From: Thalassotalea sp. PS06
Lineage (GTDB): Bacteria > Pseudomonadota > Gammaproteobacteria > Enterobacterales > Alteromonadaceae
NCBI RefSeq assembly: GCF_007197775.1
Contig: NZ_CP041638.1
Coordinates: 2,790,001-2,854,000, forward strand
DNA: 64,000 nucleotides
Direction of reading: 5' to 3'
The translations under genes were made by a program, and so were the position numbers. Below, in pieces: positions 1 through 8,204 of the stretch (the first letter of the stretch is position 1; each line of letters begins with the position of its first letter). The notes under the pieces were generated by a model. The model was not told the origin of the DNA, did not search any database, and was given only the letters and a program-made list of their open reading frames with translations.

Positions 1-516
1 TAACGATTCAGAAAACGCATAACCGGCCTGTAATCCTCGTTTGAGAACATCTAAGGCCTCGGGAAACTCTTCTTCAATTTTTTCCAGACGTTTTTTAATA
101 TCGCGATTTAGCTTGACGATAAACAACGAAAATATAATCAAAAAGGTAATAAGCACATACAGAATATCGCGGGTGAAGTACCACACCAAAGGCGTTACCG
201 CGAGCGCCGAAAACAATGATAATAAGAAATATTGATGGCCGAGATACTTATAATTGGCAAGCTCCATTTTATAGGTCAGGTCCTTAATAAAACCCCAGCT
301 TTCCATCGCTCGAAATACCGGTGGCAACTTATTAATTTTGTTGTCCAGCAACAGGTCTGAATGCTTGAATTCCTGATTACGGGCCATGTCTGCCAGGTGT
401 TTACGCAGCTCTTTGGTTTTAGCTCGTTGTGGGTTGTAGACAGACACAAATAACGATTGCGATAAGAAAATCACCGTTACAAATATCAAAACCAGAAAAA
501 TTAATTCGTTACTCAT
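1..516 (-). CDS. tadB: TadB-like inner-membrane platform protein of the Flp pilus (partial)
   Basis: This is the N-terminal part (about 172 residues) of a gene that continues beyond the left edge of the window. I translated it from the minus strand: ATG at 516 is preceded by a strong AGGAGG site. It opens with a membrane helix (residues 4-25), has two more near residues 95-135, then a segment containing EEEFPEALDVLKRGLQAG, which resembles the start of the T2SSF (GspF/TadB) domain. TadB and TadC form the inner-membrane platform on which the TadA ATPase acts to extrude Flp pilin. It lies 24 bp after cpaF on the same strand, as expected for a tad operon; tadC is probably just outside the window. 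Confidence 0.85.
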   Translation of the reverse strand, partial: MSNELIFLVLIFVTVIFLSQSLFVSVYNPQRAKTKELRKHLADMARNQEFKHSDLLLDNKINKLPPVFRAMESWGFIKDLTYKMELANYKYLGHQYFLLSLFSALAVTPLVWYFTRDILYVLITFLIIFSLFIVKLNRDIKKRLEKIEEEFPEALDVLKRGLQAGYAFSESL

Positions 517-540
517 GGTGTTACCTCCTGTCGCGCTTTA

Positions 541-1860
541 TTAAAGTCGCGCCAGTTCAAAATCCGCCCCATAAATCGAGTTGGGAAGAATAATGCCCCG
601 CGCCTGCAGGTGATGATTAAAGTTAGGGATCACACCTGTAGCTTTAAAGTCACCTAATACGTTTCCTTGTTCATCCCTGCCGCGACGCTCGAATTTAAAG
701 ATTTCGGACATGGTAATAATATCCCCTTCCATGCCATTAATTTCCTGGACACTGGTGATACGACGTTTTCCATCTTCCTGACGCTGTAATTGAATAACCA
801 CGTCAATCGCCGACGCAATTTGCGAGCGAATATTCACAACCGGCATATCAAAACCGGCCATACATACCATGTTCTCCATTCTCGATAAGGCATCGCGAGG
901 GCTGTTGGCGTGCAAGGTAGTTAAACTTCCTTCGTGACCGGTATTCATCGCCGTCAGCATATCAATGGCTTCGCCACCACGAACCTCACCAACAACGATG
1001 CGATCAGGTCGCATCCGCAAGCTGTTGATCACCAGTTCACGCTGTTTGATTTCACCCTTGCCTTCAATATTGGCTACCCGAGTTTCCAGGCGCACCGTAT
1101 GGGGTTGTTGCAATTGCAATTCCGCAGAATCTTCTATGGTAATGATACGTTCATCCTCAGGGATATATCCGGAAAGAATATTCAGTAACGTGGTTTTGCC
1201 ACTGCCGGTACCACCGGAAATCAATACATTCATCTTGCCTTCGACAATGGCTTTGATGAAGGTGCCGATATCTTGATTCATGGTTTTATAATCTACTAAT
1301 TGTGCAGCGGTGAGCTTTTCCACGGTAAAACGACGGATCGACAAACAAGGACCATCGAGTGCCAGCGGCGGAATAATGGCATTAATACGCGAACCATCTT
1401 CGAGGCGAGCATCGACCATGGGACATGATTCATCAATGCGACGACCCACTCGAGAAACGATACGATCAATAATATTCAGTAAATGCTTATCATCATAAAA
1501 AGCCACCGGAACTCGCTCTAGCTTGCCCTGGCGTTCAATGTAAATATGATCATGATTATTCACTAAAATATCCGAAATTGATGGATCGGCAAGCAGAGTT
1601 TCCAGTGGCCCCAGGCCAAGAATCTCATCGATAATTAATTGCGTGATTTTTTCTCTGGCGTGAACGTTTAAGGGCCTGGGCACATCATTTAACAGGTTTT
1701 GACATAATTCCTTGATTTGCAGCACAGCCTGATTTTCTTCGAGAGTTTCCAGCACTGATAAATCAAGCATCTTGACGATTTTTCCGTAAATCTGTTGCTT
1801 GGTTTCAAGGTCCTGGGGATTTAATACCGCAAAATCATTACTCGGTTGCACTGGATTCAT
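541..1860 (-). CDS. cpaF: CpaF/TadA family pilus assembly ATPase
   Basis: Secretion ATPase of the type II/IV superfamily that powers Flp pilus assembly at the cytoplasmic face. The 439-residue product has the usual family length. It shows a Walker A loop GGTGSGKTT (Lys near 222), a downstream ITIEDSAELQL Asp-box-like segment, the VGEVRGGEA Walker B region and a TGHEGSLTTLHANSP His-box. The N-terminal region (residues 60-180) matches the CpaF N-domain with GLGPLETLLADPSISDILVN. The start at 1860 is an ATG 3 bp after the tadZ stop, so the two are probably translationally coupled. It sits between tadZ and tadB in the tad operon. Confidence 0.95.
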   Translation of the reverse strand: MNPVQPSNDFAVLNPQDLETKQQIYGKIVKMLDLSVLETLEENQAVLQIKELCQNLLNDVPRPLNVHAREKITQLIIDEILGLGPLETLLADPSISDILVNNHDHIYIERQGKLERVPVAFYDDKHLLNIIDRIVSRVGRRIDESCPMVDARLEDGSRINAIIPPLALDGPCLSIRRFTVEKLTAAQLVDYKTMNQDIGTFIKAIVEGKMNVLISGGTGSGKTTLLNILSGYIPEDERIITIEDSAELQLQQPHTVRLETRVANIEGKGEIKQRELVINSLRMRPDRIVVGEVRGGEAIDMLTAMNTGHEGSLTTLHANSPRDALSRMENMVCMAGFDMPVVNIRSQIASAIDVVIQLQRQEDGKRRITSVQEINGMEGDIITMSEIFKFERRGRDEQGNVLGDFKATGVIPNFNHHLQARGIILPNSIYGADFELARL

Positions 1861-1863
1861 AAC

Positions 1864-3105
1864 TTAACCTTTATATACCTTGTTAAACATTTTCGACCAA
1901 AAGCCCCGATCATGACCCTGCTCCGTGAGCTCCACACTGGACAGTTGATTTACCAGTTGAATTAAGTCTTCAACAATCCGACGACTGCCATCGACATTGA
2001 CAATATTGCGGCCTAAGTCGTTACACTCACTGGCCACGGAAAAATTATTGCGAACCGCATAAACACGATCCAGACCAAGGGTTTGTTGAATTTCTTTAAG
2101 AGAAATTGGTGAGTTTTTTTCATCATAACGATTGACTAAAAGCACGATATTCTGTTTTCCTTTGCCAAGCTGAGACATTAAAAATTTAAGCACAGCCTGG
2201 GCCTCGCGGACGCTTACAATATCGGGTTGCACCAACAACAGTATTTCCTGAGACGCTTCAAGAATTGGCAAATTGACAGATTCAATCCCCCTGGACAGAT
2301 CGGCCACAATCAGGTCATACCCCATCTGCACTTTGGCCAACAATCTGGTGAGATTCTGGATGTAATCATGTTGGTTGAGGTTGAGGTGAGAGAATGGTTG
2401 CACTGGCATAATGCGAAGAGTTTCGTTTTTCGACATCATGTTACGCACTGCCAATGCATCCAGATGATCTAATTCATTGATAGCATCATTAAGAAAATAT
2501 GTGGCATCCGGAGCCAACATTTTTGACAAGGTAGCGTGCTGAAAATCGCCATCAAACAGCACGATATCCATAGGAGATTGTTGGCCCAGAACATCGGAAA
2601 GGCCGTGAGATATAAAGGTTGCACCACTTCCGCCTTTGGCATTTAAGATGCTGACGATTGGCGCCAGCTTAACCTGAGACTCCAATTGCGTGCTGATGTT
2701 TTTAATGGTCTGGGTTAACTCATGTTGGTACCCTGAAATTGGTACCAAATCTTTGATTTGTAACTGCACCGCATGGCGCAGTAATTCCGGTGGTAAATCG
2801 TCTCCAAGCAAAATCATTGCTTTATCCAGACTACTGAGTTTATCCATCTGCTCGGTAACAAAATCGATATTACCGCTATAAGTAATGATAATCAGGCCAA
2901 GTTGCGGCTCATTCTTAGAAATATCAACAGAAGATGCGACTTCCAGGTTATTAAAACCTCCAAGAAATGCTGATATTTCGGCCCTTAATCCCTCGTCCTG
3001 ACAAACCAACAGACACTCAAGCAAAATGGATAAGTTCATTGAGACCTCGGCTTTACTCTCAAGGCTTTCTTGCATCATTGGAACTCTGAACAGGTTTTTA
3101 TTCAT
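1864..3105 (-). CDS. tadZ: TadZ/CpaE-like pilus localisation ATPase
   Basis: ParA/MinD-like protein that places the Tad machine in the cell. Residues about 15-130 form a receiver-like domain without an obvious phosphoacceptor, as in known TadZ/CpaE proteins. A deviant Walker A, NAKGGSGATF, follows near residue 160, then VLFDGDFQHATLS and DLIVADLSRG, the Walker B-like segments of this fold. I chose the ATG at 3105 because GGTGA lies about 8 bases upstream; a TTG at 3126 would add seven residues and overlap the upstream gene. It is flanked by tadE-like and cpaF genes. The family assignment is firm; the polar-localising role is taken from the family. Confidence 0.9.
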   Translation of the reverse strand: MNKNLFRVPMMQESLESKAEVSMNLSILLECLLVCQDEGLRAEISAFLGGFNNLEVASSVDISKNEPQLGLIIITYSGNIDFVTEQMDKLSSLDKAMILLGDDLPPELLRHAVQLQIKDLVPISGYQHELTQTIKNISTQLESQVKLAPIVSILNAKGGSGATFISHGLSDVLGQQSPMDIVLFDGDFQHATLSKMLAPDATYFLNDAINELDHLDALAVRNMMSKNETLRIMPVQPFSHLNLNQHDYIQNLTRLLAKVQMGYDLIVADLSRGIESVNLPILEASQEILLLVQPDIVSVREAQAVLKFLMSQLGKGKQNIVLLVNRYDEKNSPISLKEIQQTLGLDRVYAVRNNFSVASECNDLGRNIVNVDGSRRIVEDLIQLVNQLSSVELTEQGHDRGFWSKMFNKVYKG

Positions 3106-3119
3106 TGTAATTTCACCAT

Positions 3120-3614
3120 TTAACAAGAAGTTATGCCCGAGCGGGTAAAGCCCAGGCTTTCCCGTGGGATATCCGTCGTTAACGCCGGAGAATTTAATGT
3201 GACTGAGAAAAATGGCACAATAAATCGGTGTTGGTAGTTGGTTATCTGGGTCTGCACTGCCGCAACCTGTTCAGCATTGGTGGTAATATTGCCGGCACTA
3301 TCAAGATAGTTAATGATGATATTACTGGCCGTTAAATTAGGCAGTAGATCGGTTCCTGAGAAAGTTGCGGTGGTACTAAGGCCTGTTTGCTGAGCCACGG
3401 TATTAGTGTTGCTGGTATTGGTCAAAGCGTTGCAAACCGTGGCAAGGCGAGCACCACGCCGGGTAACTTCCGTCAGCATATTCCAGGTATACATCAATCG
3501 TCCTACTTCAATGGTCAAAAATAAAATAACCATGAAAACCACTGCCACCAGGGCAAATTCCACACTATAAATACCGGACTGACGCTTCCGGTTATGTTTA
3601 ACGAATACCACCAC
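3120..3614 (-). CDS. TadE-like minor pseudopilin
   Basis: 164-residue single-pass protein. Its N-terminal region RKRQSGIYSVEFALVAVVFM has a prepilin-like cleavage context (Gly, then a hydrophobic stretch with Glu at the sixth position), typical of TadE/TadF pseudopilins processed by the CpaA/TadV peptidase. The rest is a Thr/Asn-rich extracytoplasmic domain with two cysteines. The start is GTG at 3614, supported by a GAGGG site about 8 bases upstream, and it overlaps the end of the preceding tadE-like gene by 17 bases in another frame. It is one of two tandem TadE-type genes; whether it is TadE or TadF cannot be told from sequence alone. Confidence 0.82.
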   Translation of the reverse strand: MVVFVKHNRKRQSGIYSVEFALVAVVFMVILFLTIEVGRLMYTWNMLTEVTRRGARLATVCNALTNTSNTNTVAQQTGLSTTATFSGTDLLPNLTASNIIINYLDSAGNITTNAEQVAAVQTQITNYQHRFIVPFFSVTLNSPALTTDIPRESLGFTRSGITSC

Positions 3615-4113
3615 TTTGTGCCCTCAATGTATAACTGACTCTGACCGGGAAATTTAATCCTATGTCACCGCCTTGACCAAAATTAGGAATGGCGTCGGCA
3701 AACATGGGTTGAAAGGTGTAATTAACCGACAAGGTAATTAACTGCCCGGAAACACTAATGGTTGTGGTGCTGCCACTCAAACCAGGCAGTAATTCATTTC
3801 CGCTGTTGGTCGTTGTGCCATAAAACACCAGATTATCCACTTCCGTTTCCAGCGCTGGGGTGATATCGATTACATCAGAAATCCCCGGAGTCGCATAAAT
3901 ATCAAGATAACGGGAGGCATCCCGTACAGCTTTAGTTAAGGTGTTGTATTGATAAATAAAGCGACCAATTTCTGCTACCGCGAAAATCAACAACAAAAAT
4001 ATTGGTAAAACGATGGTTAACTCAACCGCAGCAATACCGCGTTGACGTTTGAATCGACCCGAAGAAATTACCGCTAGCTTTTGCCCTGCTGTTTTCGAAG
4101 TAAGGGGGTTCAT
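3598..4113 (-). CDS. TadE-like minor pseudopilin
   Basis: 171 residues, with RQRGIAAVELTIVLPIFLLL near residue 24: a Gly followed by a hydrophobic helix carrying Glu, the pseudopilin pattern. The downstream GRFIYQYNTLTKAVRDASRY is the signature commonly seen just after the helix in TadE domains. The C-terminal part is predicted to be extracytoplasmic and beta-rich. Its start ATG shares bases with the tadG-like stop (TAAATG), and its tail overlaps the next tadE-like gene. This tight packing supports a single transcript. It probably acts as a minor component that primes or stabilises Flp pili; this role is inferred from the family. Confidence 0.84.
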   Translation of the reverse strand: MNPLTSKTAGQKLAVISSGRFKRQRGIAAVELTIVLPIFLLLIFAVAEIGRFIYQYNTLTKAVRDASRYLDIYATPGISDVIDITPALETEVDNLVFYGTTTNSGNELLPGLSGSTTTISVSGQLITLSVNYTFQPMFADAIPNFGQGGDIGLNFPVRVSYTLRAQSGGIR

Positions 4114-5427
4114 TTAGGAATCCTTACTGTTAGGTACATGGAAAAGGACGATGCGATAGGCACCGGAACCATTTGGTGTGGTGCCCGGTTGGCCACCGCT
4201 GTTATCGTCGGTATCGCCCTCAAAAGGGCATACCCGAACCACTTCACCAACGGCATAACTGTTTTGTCCGTTTCCACCACCTTGCCCCTTGTTGCCACTC
4301 GGAACCTGTTGCGTTAAAAACACACACATAAAGTCAATAACACTGAGCAATTTATGGCCATTGGTTTCTCCATCACATTCAACCACCACGACGTTAAAGA
4401 GGCGGCGGTCAGGTAACCCTCCACTCTTAACAACATCAAGGGACCCAGGCAATGAACAAGAGCTTGCTTCGGTATCGGTTTTATAACTGGAAAAACGATA
4501 GGCTTTACTCAAGTATCCAGATTCCATCAAATCGGGCTGGGTATCATCGTAAGCAATTGGCGGCCCCTGACAGGTATTCCAATCTCTGGCGTCGACGCTT
4601 TTTAAGCCCTGTGCTGAACCAGTAAATCTCGCATCTAAAGCCTCCGTCGGACCGACCGCATTACCGGTCTCGGTCGTGAAAGAATTAATATCCAAATCAC
4701 CCAAGCAAAAACTATTACCATTGGCAAGCGCATCCCGCACATCATTTTTTCCGGAATTTCCTGGCAGTCGAACCAATTGGAAATTGCCCGGTCCTACCCT
4801 GGACTCGGTATTAGAGCCAATTTTCATCACGGTAAGGTCACCATAGTTAAAACCCCAGGCACCGGTTTCTGATGGCGGCTGGCTCTTGTCGCCACAAATT
4901 AACAACGGCACTAAATCGGAAGTGCACTTGTCGCTAGTTAAATCGGTACTTGGGCCAGCCAATGCGGTGGCAGTGACGTCTTTGGCAAAAGAAAATATTC
5001 TCGCAAAAAAGCTATCCAAGGGTACATCTTCAATCGACACTTTGGCGTAGATTGCATCGCTGCTAGTAGAGCTGATAAAGGGATCGGGAGATTCCGAAAA
5101 ATCGACTGACAACAAAGATGTCACCTGTACGGTGGAAGTGTTAGCACCGGTCAATGGCAAAGAAGATTCCAACTCGCCATTTTCCTGATGGGCAAGGTTG
5201 GTCGTCAAAATGGCCACTGCTTCTGCCCTTGCCTGAGTGATCGTTTCGCCGCGATCACGACTTTTTGCTGCCGATAAAGCGGCGGCATCGGCGAGATTTT
5301 GCAAACGAGATTTACTCAATAGCAAATGCCCACCATCTAGCGCCAATGCGCTTACTGCGATAATGGCGACTAAGGAAATAGTCGCCAAAACCACGATATT
5401 ACCGTTATTTTTGTGAAGATTTTTCAT
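4114..5427 (-). CDS. TadG-like pilus assembly protein
   Basis: 437-residue protein with an N-terminal helix (VLATISLVAIIAVSALALD) followed by GGHLLLSKSRLQNLADAAAL. This is the Tad/TadG N-terminal signature, in which the conserved Asp-Ala-Ala-Ala segment leaves the membrane. The remaining 370 residues are extracytoplasmic, Asp/Gly/Ser-rich, with several cysteines (near residues 160-180 and 345-395) that may form disulfides. The C-terminus carries a low-complexity Gly/Asn/Gln stretch. TadG proteins are thought to anchor or stabilise Flp pili at the envelope. The gene is followed directly by two tadE-like genes and preceded by a small lipoprotein gene 35 bp away. Confidence 0.82.
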   Translation of the reverse strand: MKNLHKNNGNIVVLATISLVAIIAVSALALDGGHLLLSKSRLQNLADAAALSAAKSRDRGETITQARAEAVAILTTNLAHQENGELESSLPLTGANTSTVQVTSLLSVDFSESPDPFISSTSSDAIYAKVSIEDVPLDSFFARIFSFAKDVTATALAGPSTDLTSDKCTSDLVPLLICGDKSQPPSETGAWGFNYGDLTVMKIGSNTESRVGPGNFQLVRLPGNSGKNDVRDALANGNSFCLGDLDINSFTTETGNAVGPTEALDARFTGSAQGLKSVDARDWNTCQGPPIAYDDTQPDLMESGYLSKAYRFSSYKTDTEASSCSLPGSLDVVKSGGLPDRRLFNVVVVECDGETNGHKLLSVIDFMCVFLTQQVPSGNKGQGGGNGQNSYAVGEVVRVCPFEGDTDDNSGGQPGTTPNGSGAYRIVLFHVPNSKDS

Positions 5428-5462
5428 AAAGCCTCCACTTCAAATTAATAAACTAAAGGGCG

Positions 5463-5768
5463 CTAGTTTTTGCCAGTACTGGCTGATCCGCTGCCCGAGT
5501 TAAAGCTACTGCCACCACCTCGCGCTTCTTTAGGCTGATAAATGCTATTTTTATAAGCTTCAATATTCTTACTGGCAACGTCACCATCTAAAGAATTAAC
5601 AATGCCGGCATTCATTTCCGGAGCAGCCGGATCAAGAATTTGCCGTTCCAAAATCTGGTCATAATGACCAGACAACCGATATTCGTATTCAGGACCCACA
5701 CTGCAACCGGCTACCAACAAGATGGCGGTCAGGGCAATAAAAGGTTTTGTCATCGCTAAGCTGTTCAT
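5463..5768 (-). CDS. Small Tad-locus lipoprotein
   Basis: 101-residue protein with a lipoprotein signal: a hydrophobic run followed by LLVAGCS, putting the lipidated Cys near residue 22. The mature part is short and hydrophilic, contains ERQILDPAAPEMNAG and ends in a Ser/Gly-rich low-complexity tail. I do not recognise a named domain. Its place between the secretin gene (3 bp upstream) and the tadG-like gene suggests it helps the CpaC secretin reach or stay in the outer membrane, as pilotin-type or TadD/RcpB-type partners do. That role is inferred from position only. Two closely spaced methionines (residues 1 and 6) leave the exact start open. Confidence 0.75.
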   Translation of the reverse strand: MNSLAMTKPFIALTAILLVAGCSVGPEYEYRLSGHYDQILERQILDPAAPEMNAGIVNSLDGDVASKNIEAYKNSIYQPKEARGGGSSFNSGSGSASTGKN

Positions 5769-5770
5769 AA

Positions 5771-7270
5771 TTACTCCTGAAACTCATTGGTAGATATTTC
5801 GTGACCATAGGTGGCAGATGTTCCGCCGTCATCCAATAACAATTCGCTGGAATGATTACTGGTATCACCACTGGTATTCGGGTTGCTTTCATTGGTTTCA
5901 TTTATCGGTCTGCTAGATGTGCGCCCAAGCAGGTAGAAATCCATATCGCCCGGTTCAACAAAACCATCGGTTGGCAATTTGATCCCCTCACGATTAAAAG
6001 GACGTACTAATCTCGGTGTTACCATGATCACCAATTCAGATTGGCCTTTGATAAACTCCTGACTTCTAAACAGCTGCCCTAACACCGGAATATCACCTAA
6101 TCCGGGGATTTTGTTAACGCTTTCACGAAAGTTATCGCTGATCAATCCACCGATAGCTATGGTTTGCCCATCACCTAATTCAACCGTGGTCGATGTAGTT
6201 CGTTTGATAATGGAAGGAATAACAAGACTAGTATTAGTTTCGTCTGGCGAAATCGCTACGGTATTGGTTGAACTTAACTCACTCACCAGGACTTGCAGGT
6301 TGAGATTGATTTTTCCGGAATCGAGAATCGTAGGAACAAAACTTACACCGACCCCAAAATCTCGATACTGGATAGTAATACCGTCACGGTTCGGAACCGG
6401 AATAGGAAATTCACCACCGGATAGGAAGTCTGCCTGTTGGCCACTCAATGCCGTGATATTCGGTTCCGCCAGTATTTTTGCTAAACCGTTTTGCTTAGCA
6501 ATATCGAGGGCAAAATTTAGCAGTAAATCACCATCTAAGTACGATCCAAACAAACCGCGATCAATACCTTGGGTAAGCCCCAGAGAACTTAAAAAATCCG
6601 AGCCAGAGGTAATACCTATGGTACCGTCACTGCCATCTACGGCGAGTAACATTTTGCTGTCCAGACGACGGGCAACTTCACTTTGAACTTCGGCGACCGT
6701 CACTTCTAGCATAACCTGGTGTCCCCCGCCGACAGACATCATATTCAATACTTGTGAACCACTTTTTCCACTACCAGCGGCGGTGGCATAACCTTCTGCG
6801 AATTTCACCGCCATTGCCATTTTTTCGGTGGATGAGGCTTCACCACTGAGCACAAGATGCCCCTGTGAGGATTCAATACCTATCTTTTCATCCGGAAGAT
6901 ACTGATGAATTCGTTTTCGAAGTGTTGCCAGATCATGGGTTACTTCCAGATTATATACGTCGATGATGTCGTCATTTTCGTCCCAAATCATCACGTTCGT
7001 GGTGCCAAGCTTTTTGCCAACCACATAAATTTCATCTTTGGAAATAATCAGAATGTCGGCAATTTTAGGATTGGCGATAGACACCCGTTTAACCGGCTGA
7101 TCCATTGACACATTTTTCGATTTATGGATGGGTATCTTTATCGTCGGATCCTGATTTTCAATAGAACCGCCAGCGCTGACTTTGGCGCAAACCAAAAGAC
7201 TAAAAGCGACGAGTAGTAGCGGTATTTCCCTGGTCACCCAGTGTTTTGTACGATGAGTTACTGCGTTCAT
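5771..7270 (-). CDS. cpaC: CpaC/RcpA outer-membrane secretin of the Flp pilus
   Basis: Outer-membrane channel through which the Flp pilus exits. From the chosen start the protein is 500 residues with an N-terminal signal peptide. It has an N-terminal secretin-associated domain (PVKRVSIANPKIADILIIS; GTTNVMIWDE), a BON-like segment, and the C-terminal secretin domain (about residues 250-440) with VPNRDGITIQYRDFGVGVSF and GDGQTIAIGGLISD. The open frame extends upstream to 7345, but ATG at 7270 has a GAGG site six bases before it and avoids overlap with cpaB, so I use it. The last 60 residues after the beta-barrel region are Ser/Asn-rich and may bind the lipoprotein encoded 3 bp downstream (inference). 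Confidence 0.93.
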   Translation of the reverse strand: MNAVTHRTKHWVTREIPLLLVAFSLLVCAKVSAGGSIENQDPTIKIPIHKSKNVSMDQPVKRVSIANPKIADILIISKDEIYVVGKKLGTTNVMIWDENDDIIDVYNLEVTHDLATLRKRIHQYLPDEKIGIESSQGHLVLSGEASSTEKMAMAVKFAEGYATAAGSGKSGSQVLNMMSVGGGHQVMLEVTVAEVQSEVARRLDSKMLLAVDGSDGTIGITSGSDFLSSLGLTQGIDRGLFGSYLDGDLLLNFALDIAKQNGLAKILAEPNITALSGQQADFLSGGEFPIPVPNRDGITIQYRDFGVGVSFVPTILDSGKINLNLQVLVSELSSTNTVAISPDETNTSLVIPSIIKRTTSTTVELGDGQTIAIGGLISDNFRESVNKIPGLGDIPVLGQLFRSQEFIKGQSELVIMVTPRLVRPFNREGIKLPTDGFVEPGDMDFYLLGRTSSRPINETNESNPNTSGDTSNHSSELLLDDGGTSATYGHEISTNEFQE

Positions 7271-7280
7271 CACACACCTC

Positions 7281-8153
7281 TTATTTGTTAACCTGAATGG
7301 TTTGTTGTTTAACGCCGCGAATGACTTCCACTTTATTATTAACATAACTGGTTGGTGCCGCAGATTTCGATGTTGCCGGGCTAGTGTTGGTTCTGGCCAA
7401 CGCTACCTGCTCGGTTCCCGCAGCAGCTTGCTCGTTATTTGAACTTGAATGAGCAACGGATTGCTTACCAGTAGCATCACTTTGTTCCGCAAGGATGATA
7501 GAATCCGACTCGTCATTAGGGTTTCTTAACGCCAGCTGAATCGAGCCGCGTTTCTTAGAGTTTAATAAGGTCTCTGCCTGTTCCAAACCCAATTCAAGGG
7601 TTACCGCACGGACCACCTGAGGTTTGTTTTCATCATTAGATGCCCGTTGGTCAATCGCCAGTATTTTAACGTTGGACAACACCACCTGAGTGGTAGGACG
7701 GCCACCCTGGCCAAACGTGTTTAATACATCGACTTTGTTACCTGGTAATAAAAATCCGGCAACACCGACAACGTCGTTAACCCGTAAGGTAATAGCACGT
7801 TTATTTTTACCAATTAAGCTAGCCAAACTACTGCCTTCACCTTTTTTAACAAGGCGTTGCTCGCGCACAATATCGCCCGCGTAAAGCGTTTGCTTTACCA
7901 ACATGTCCTTTATCTGTTTTTTGTCGGTAAGAGCGCCTTTGGGCACCATATTTTTAGGAATCACCCTCATTGACAGGTATTTATCTTCCAACATAGTCCC
8001 TGTTGGCAGTTCGACATTAACGGTCACCACTGCAACTTGATTCTCACCAACATCTTTAGGTTGATTTTCTTCCAGCCAGTTACGAGCTACAAAAACAGCA
8101 CCAACGCCAAATATGACGGAGAGAAGGATAAACAACACACTATTCCGGTTCAT
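7281..8153 (-). CDS. cpaB: CpaB/RcpC periplasmic pilus assembly protein
   Basis: 290-residue protein with one N-terminal membrane helix (LFILLSVIFGVGAVFVARNW), a SAF domain (about residues 45-110, with LPTGTMLEDKYLSMRVIP), then the RcpC/CpaB domain with GFLLPGNKVDVLNTF and LEQAETLLNSKK. These are the hallmarks of the Flp pilus assembly protein CpaB, which links the secretin to the periplasm. The C-terminal 70 residues are Ser/Ala/Asn-rich low complexity. I chose ATG at 8153 (GGAGGT seven bases upstream) over an upstream start at 8195. It is followed within 10 bp by cpaC. Confidence 0.93.
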   Translation of the reverse strand: MNRNSVLFILLSVIFGVGAVFVARNWLEENQPKDVGENQVAVVTVNVELPTGTMLEDKYLSMRVIPKNMVPKGALTDKKQIKDMLVKQTLYAGDIVREQRLVKKGEGSSLASLIGKNKRAITLRVNDVVGVAGFLLPGNKVDVLNTFGQGGRPTTQVVLSNVKILAIDQRASNDENKPQVVRAVTLELGLEQAETLLNSKKRGSIQLALRNPNDESDSIILAEQSDATGKQSVAHSSSNNEQAAAGTEQVALARTNTSPATSKSAAPTSYVNNKVEVIRGVKQQTIQVNK

Positions 8154-8204
8154 ACTACCTCCAGAATCGAATTTCGAAGCCAGGCTTCTAACCAATAAAG
8201 CGAG

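Noticed and set aside
6111..6686. 191-codon plus-strand frame inside the secretin gene
   Set aside because: It is antisense to the well-supported cpaC gene and has no family features.
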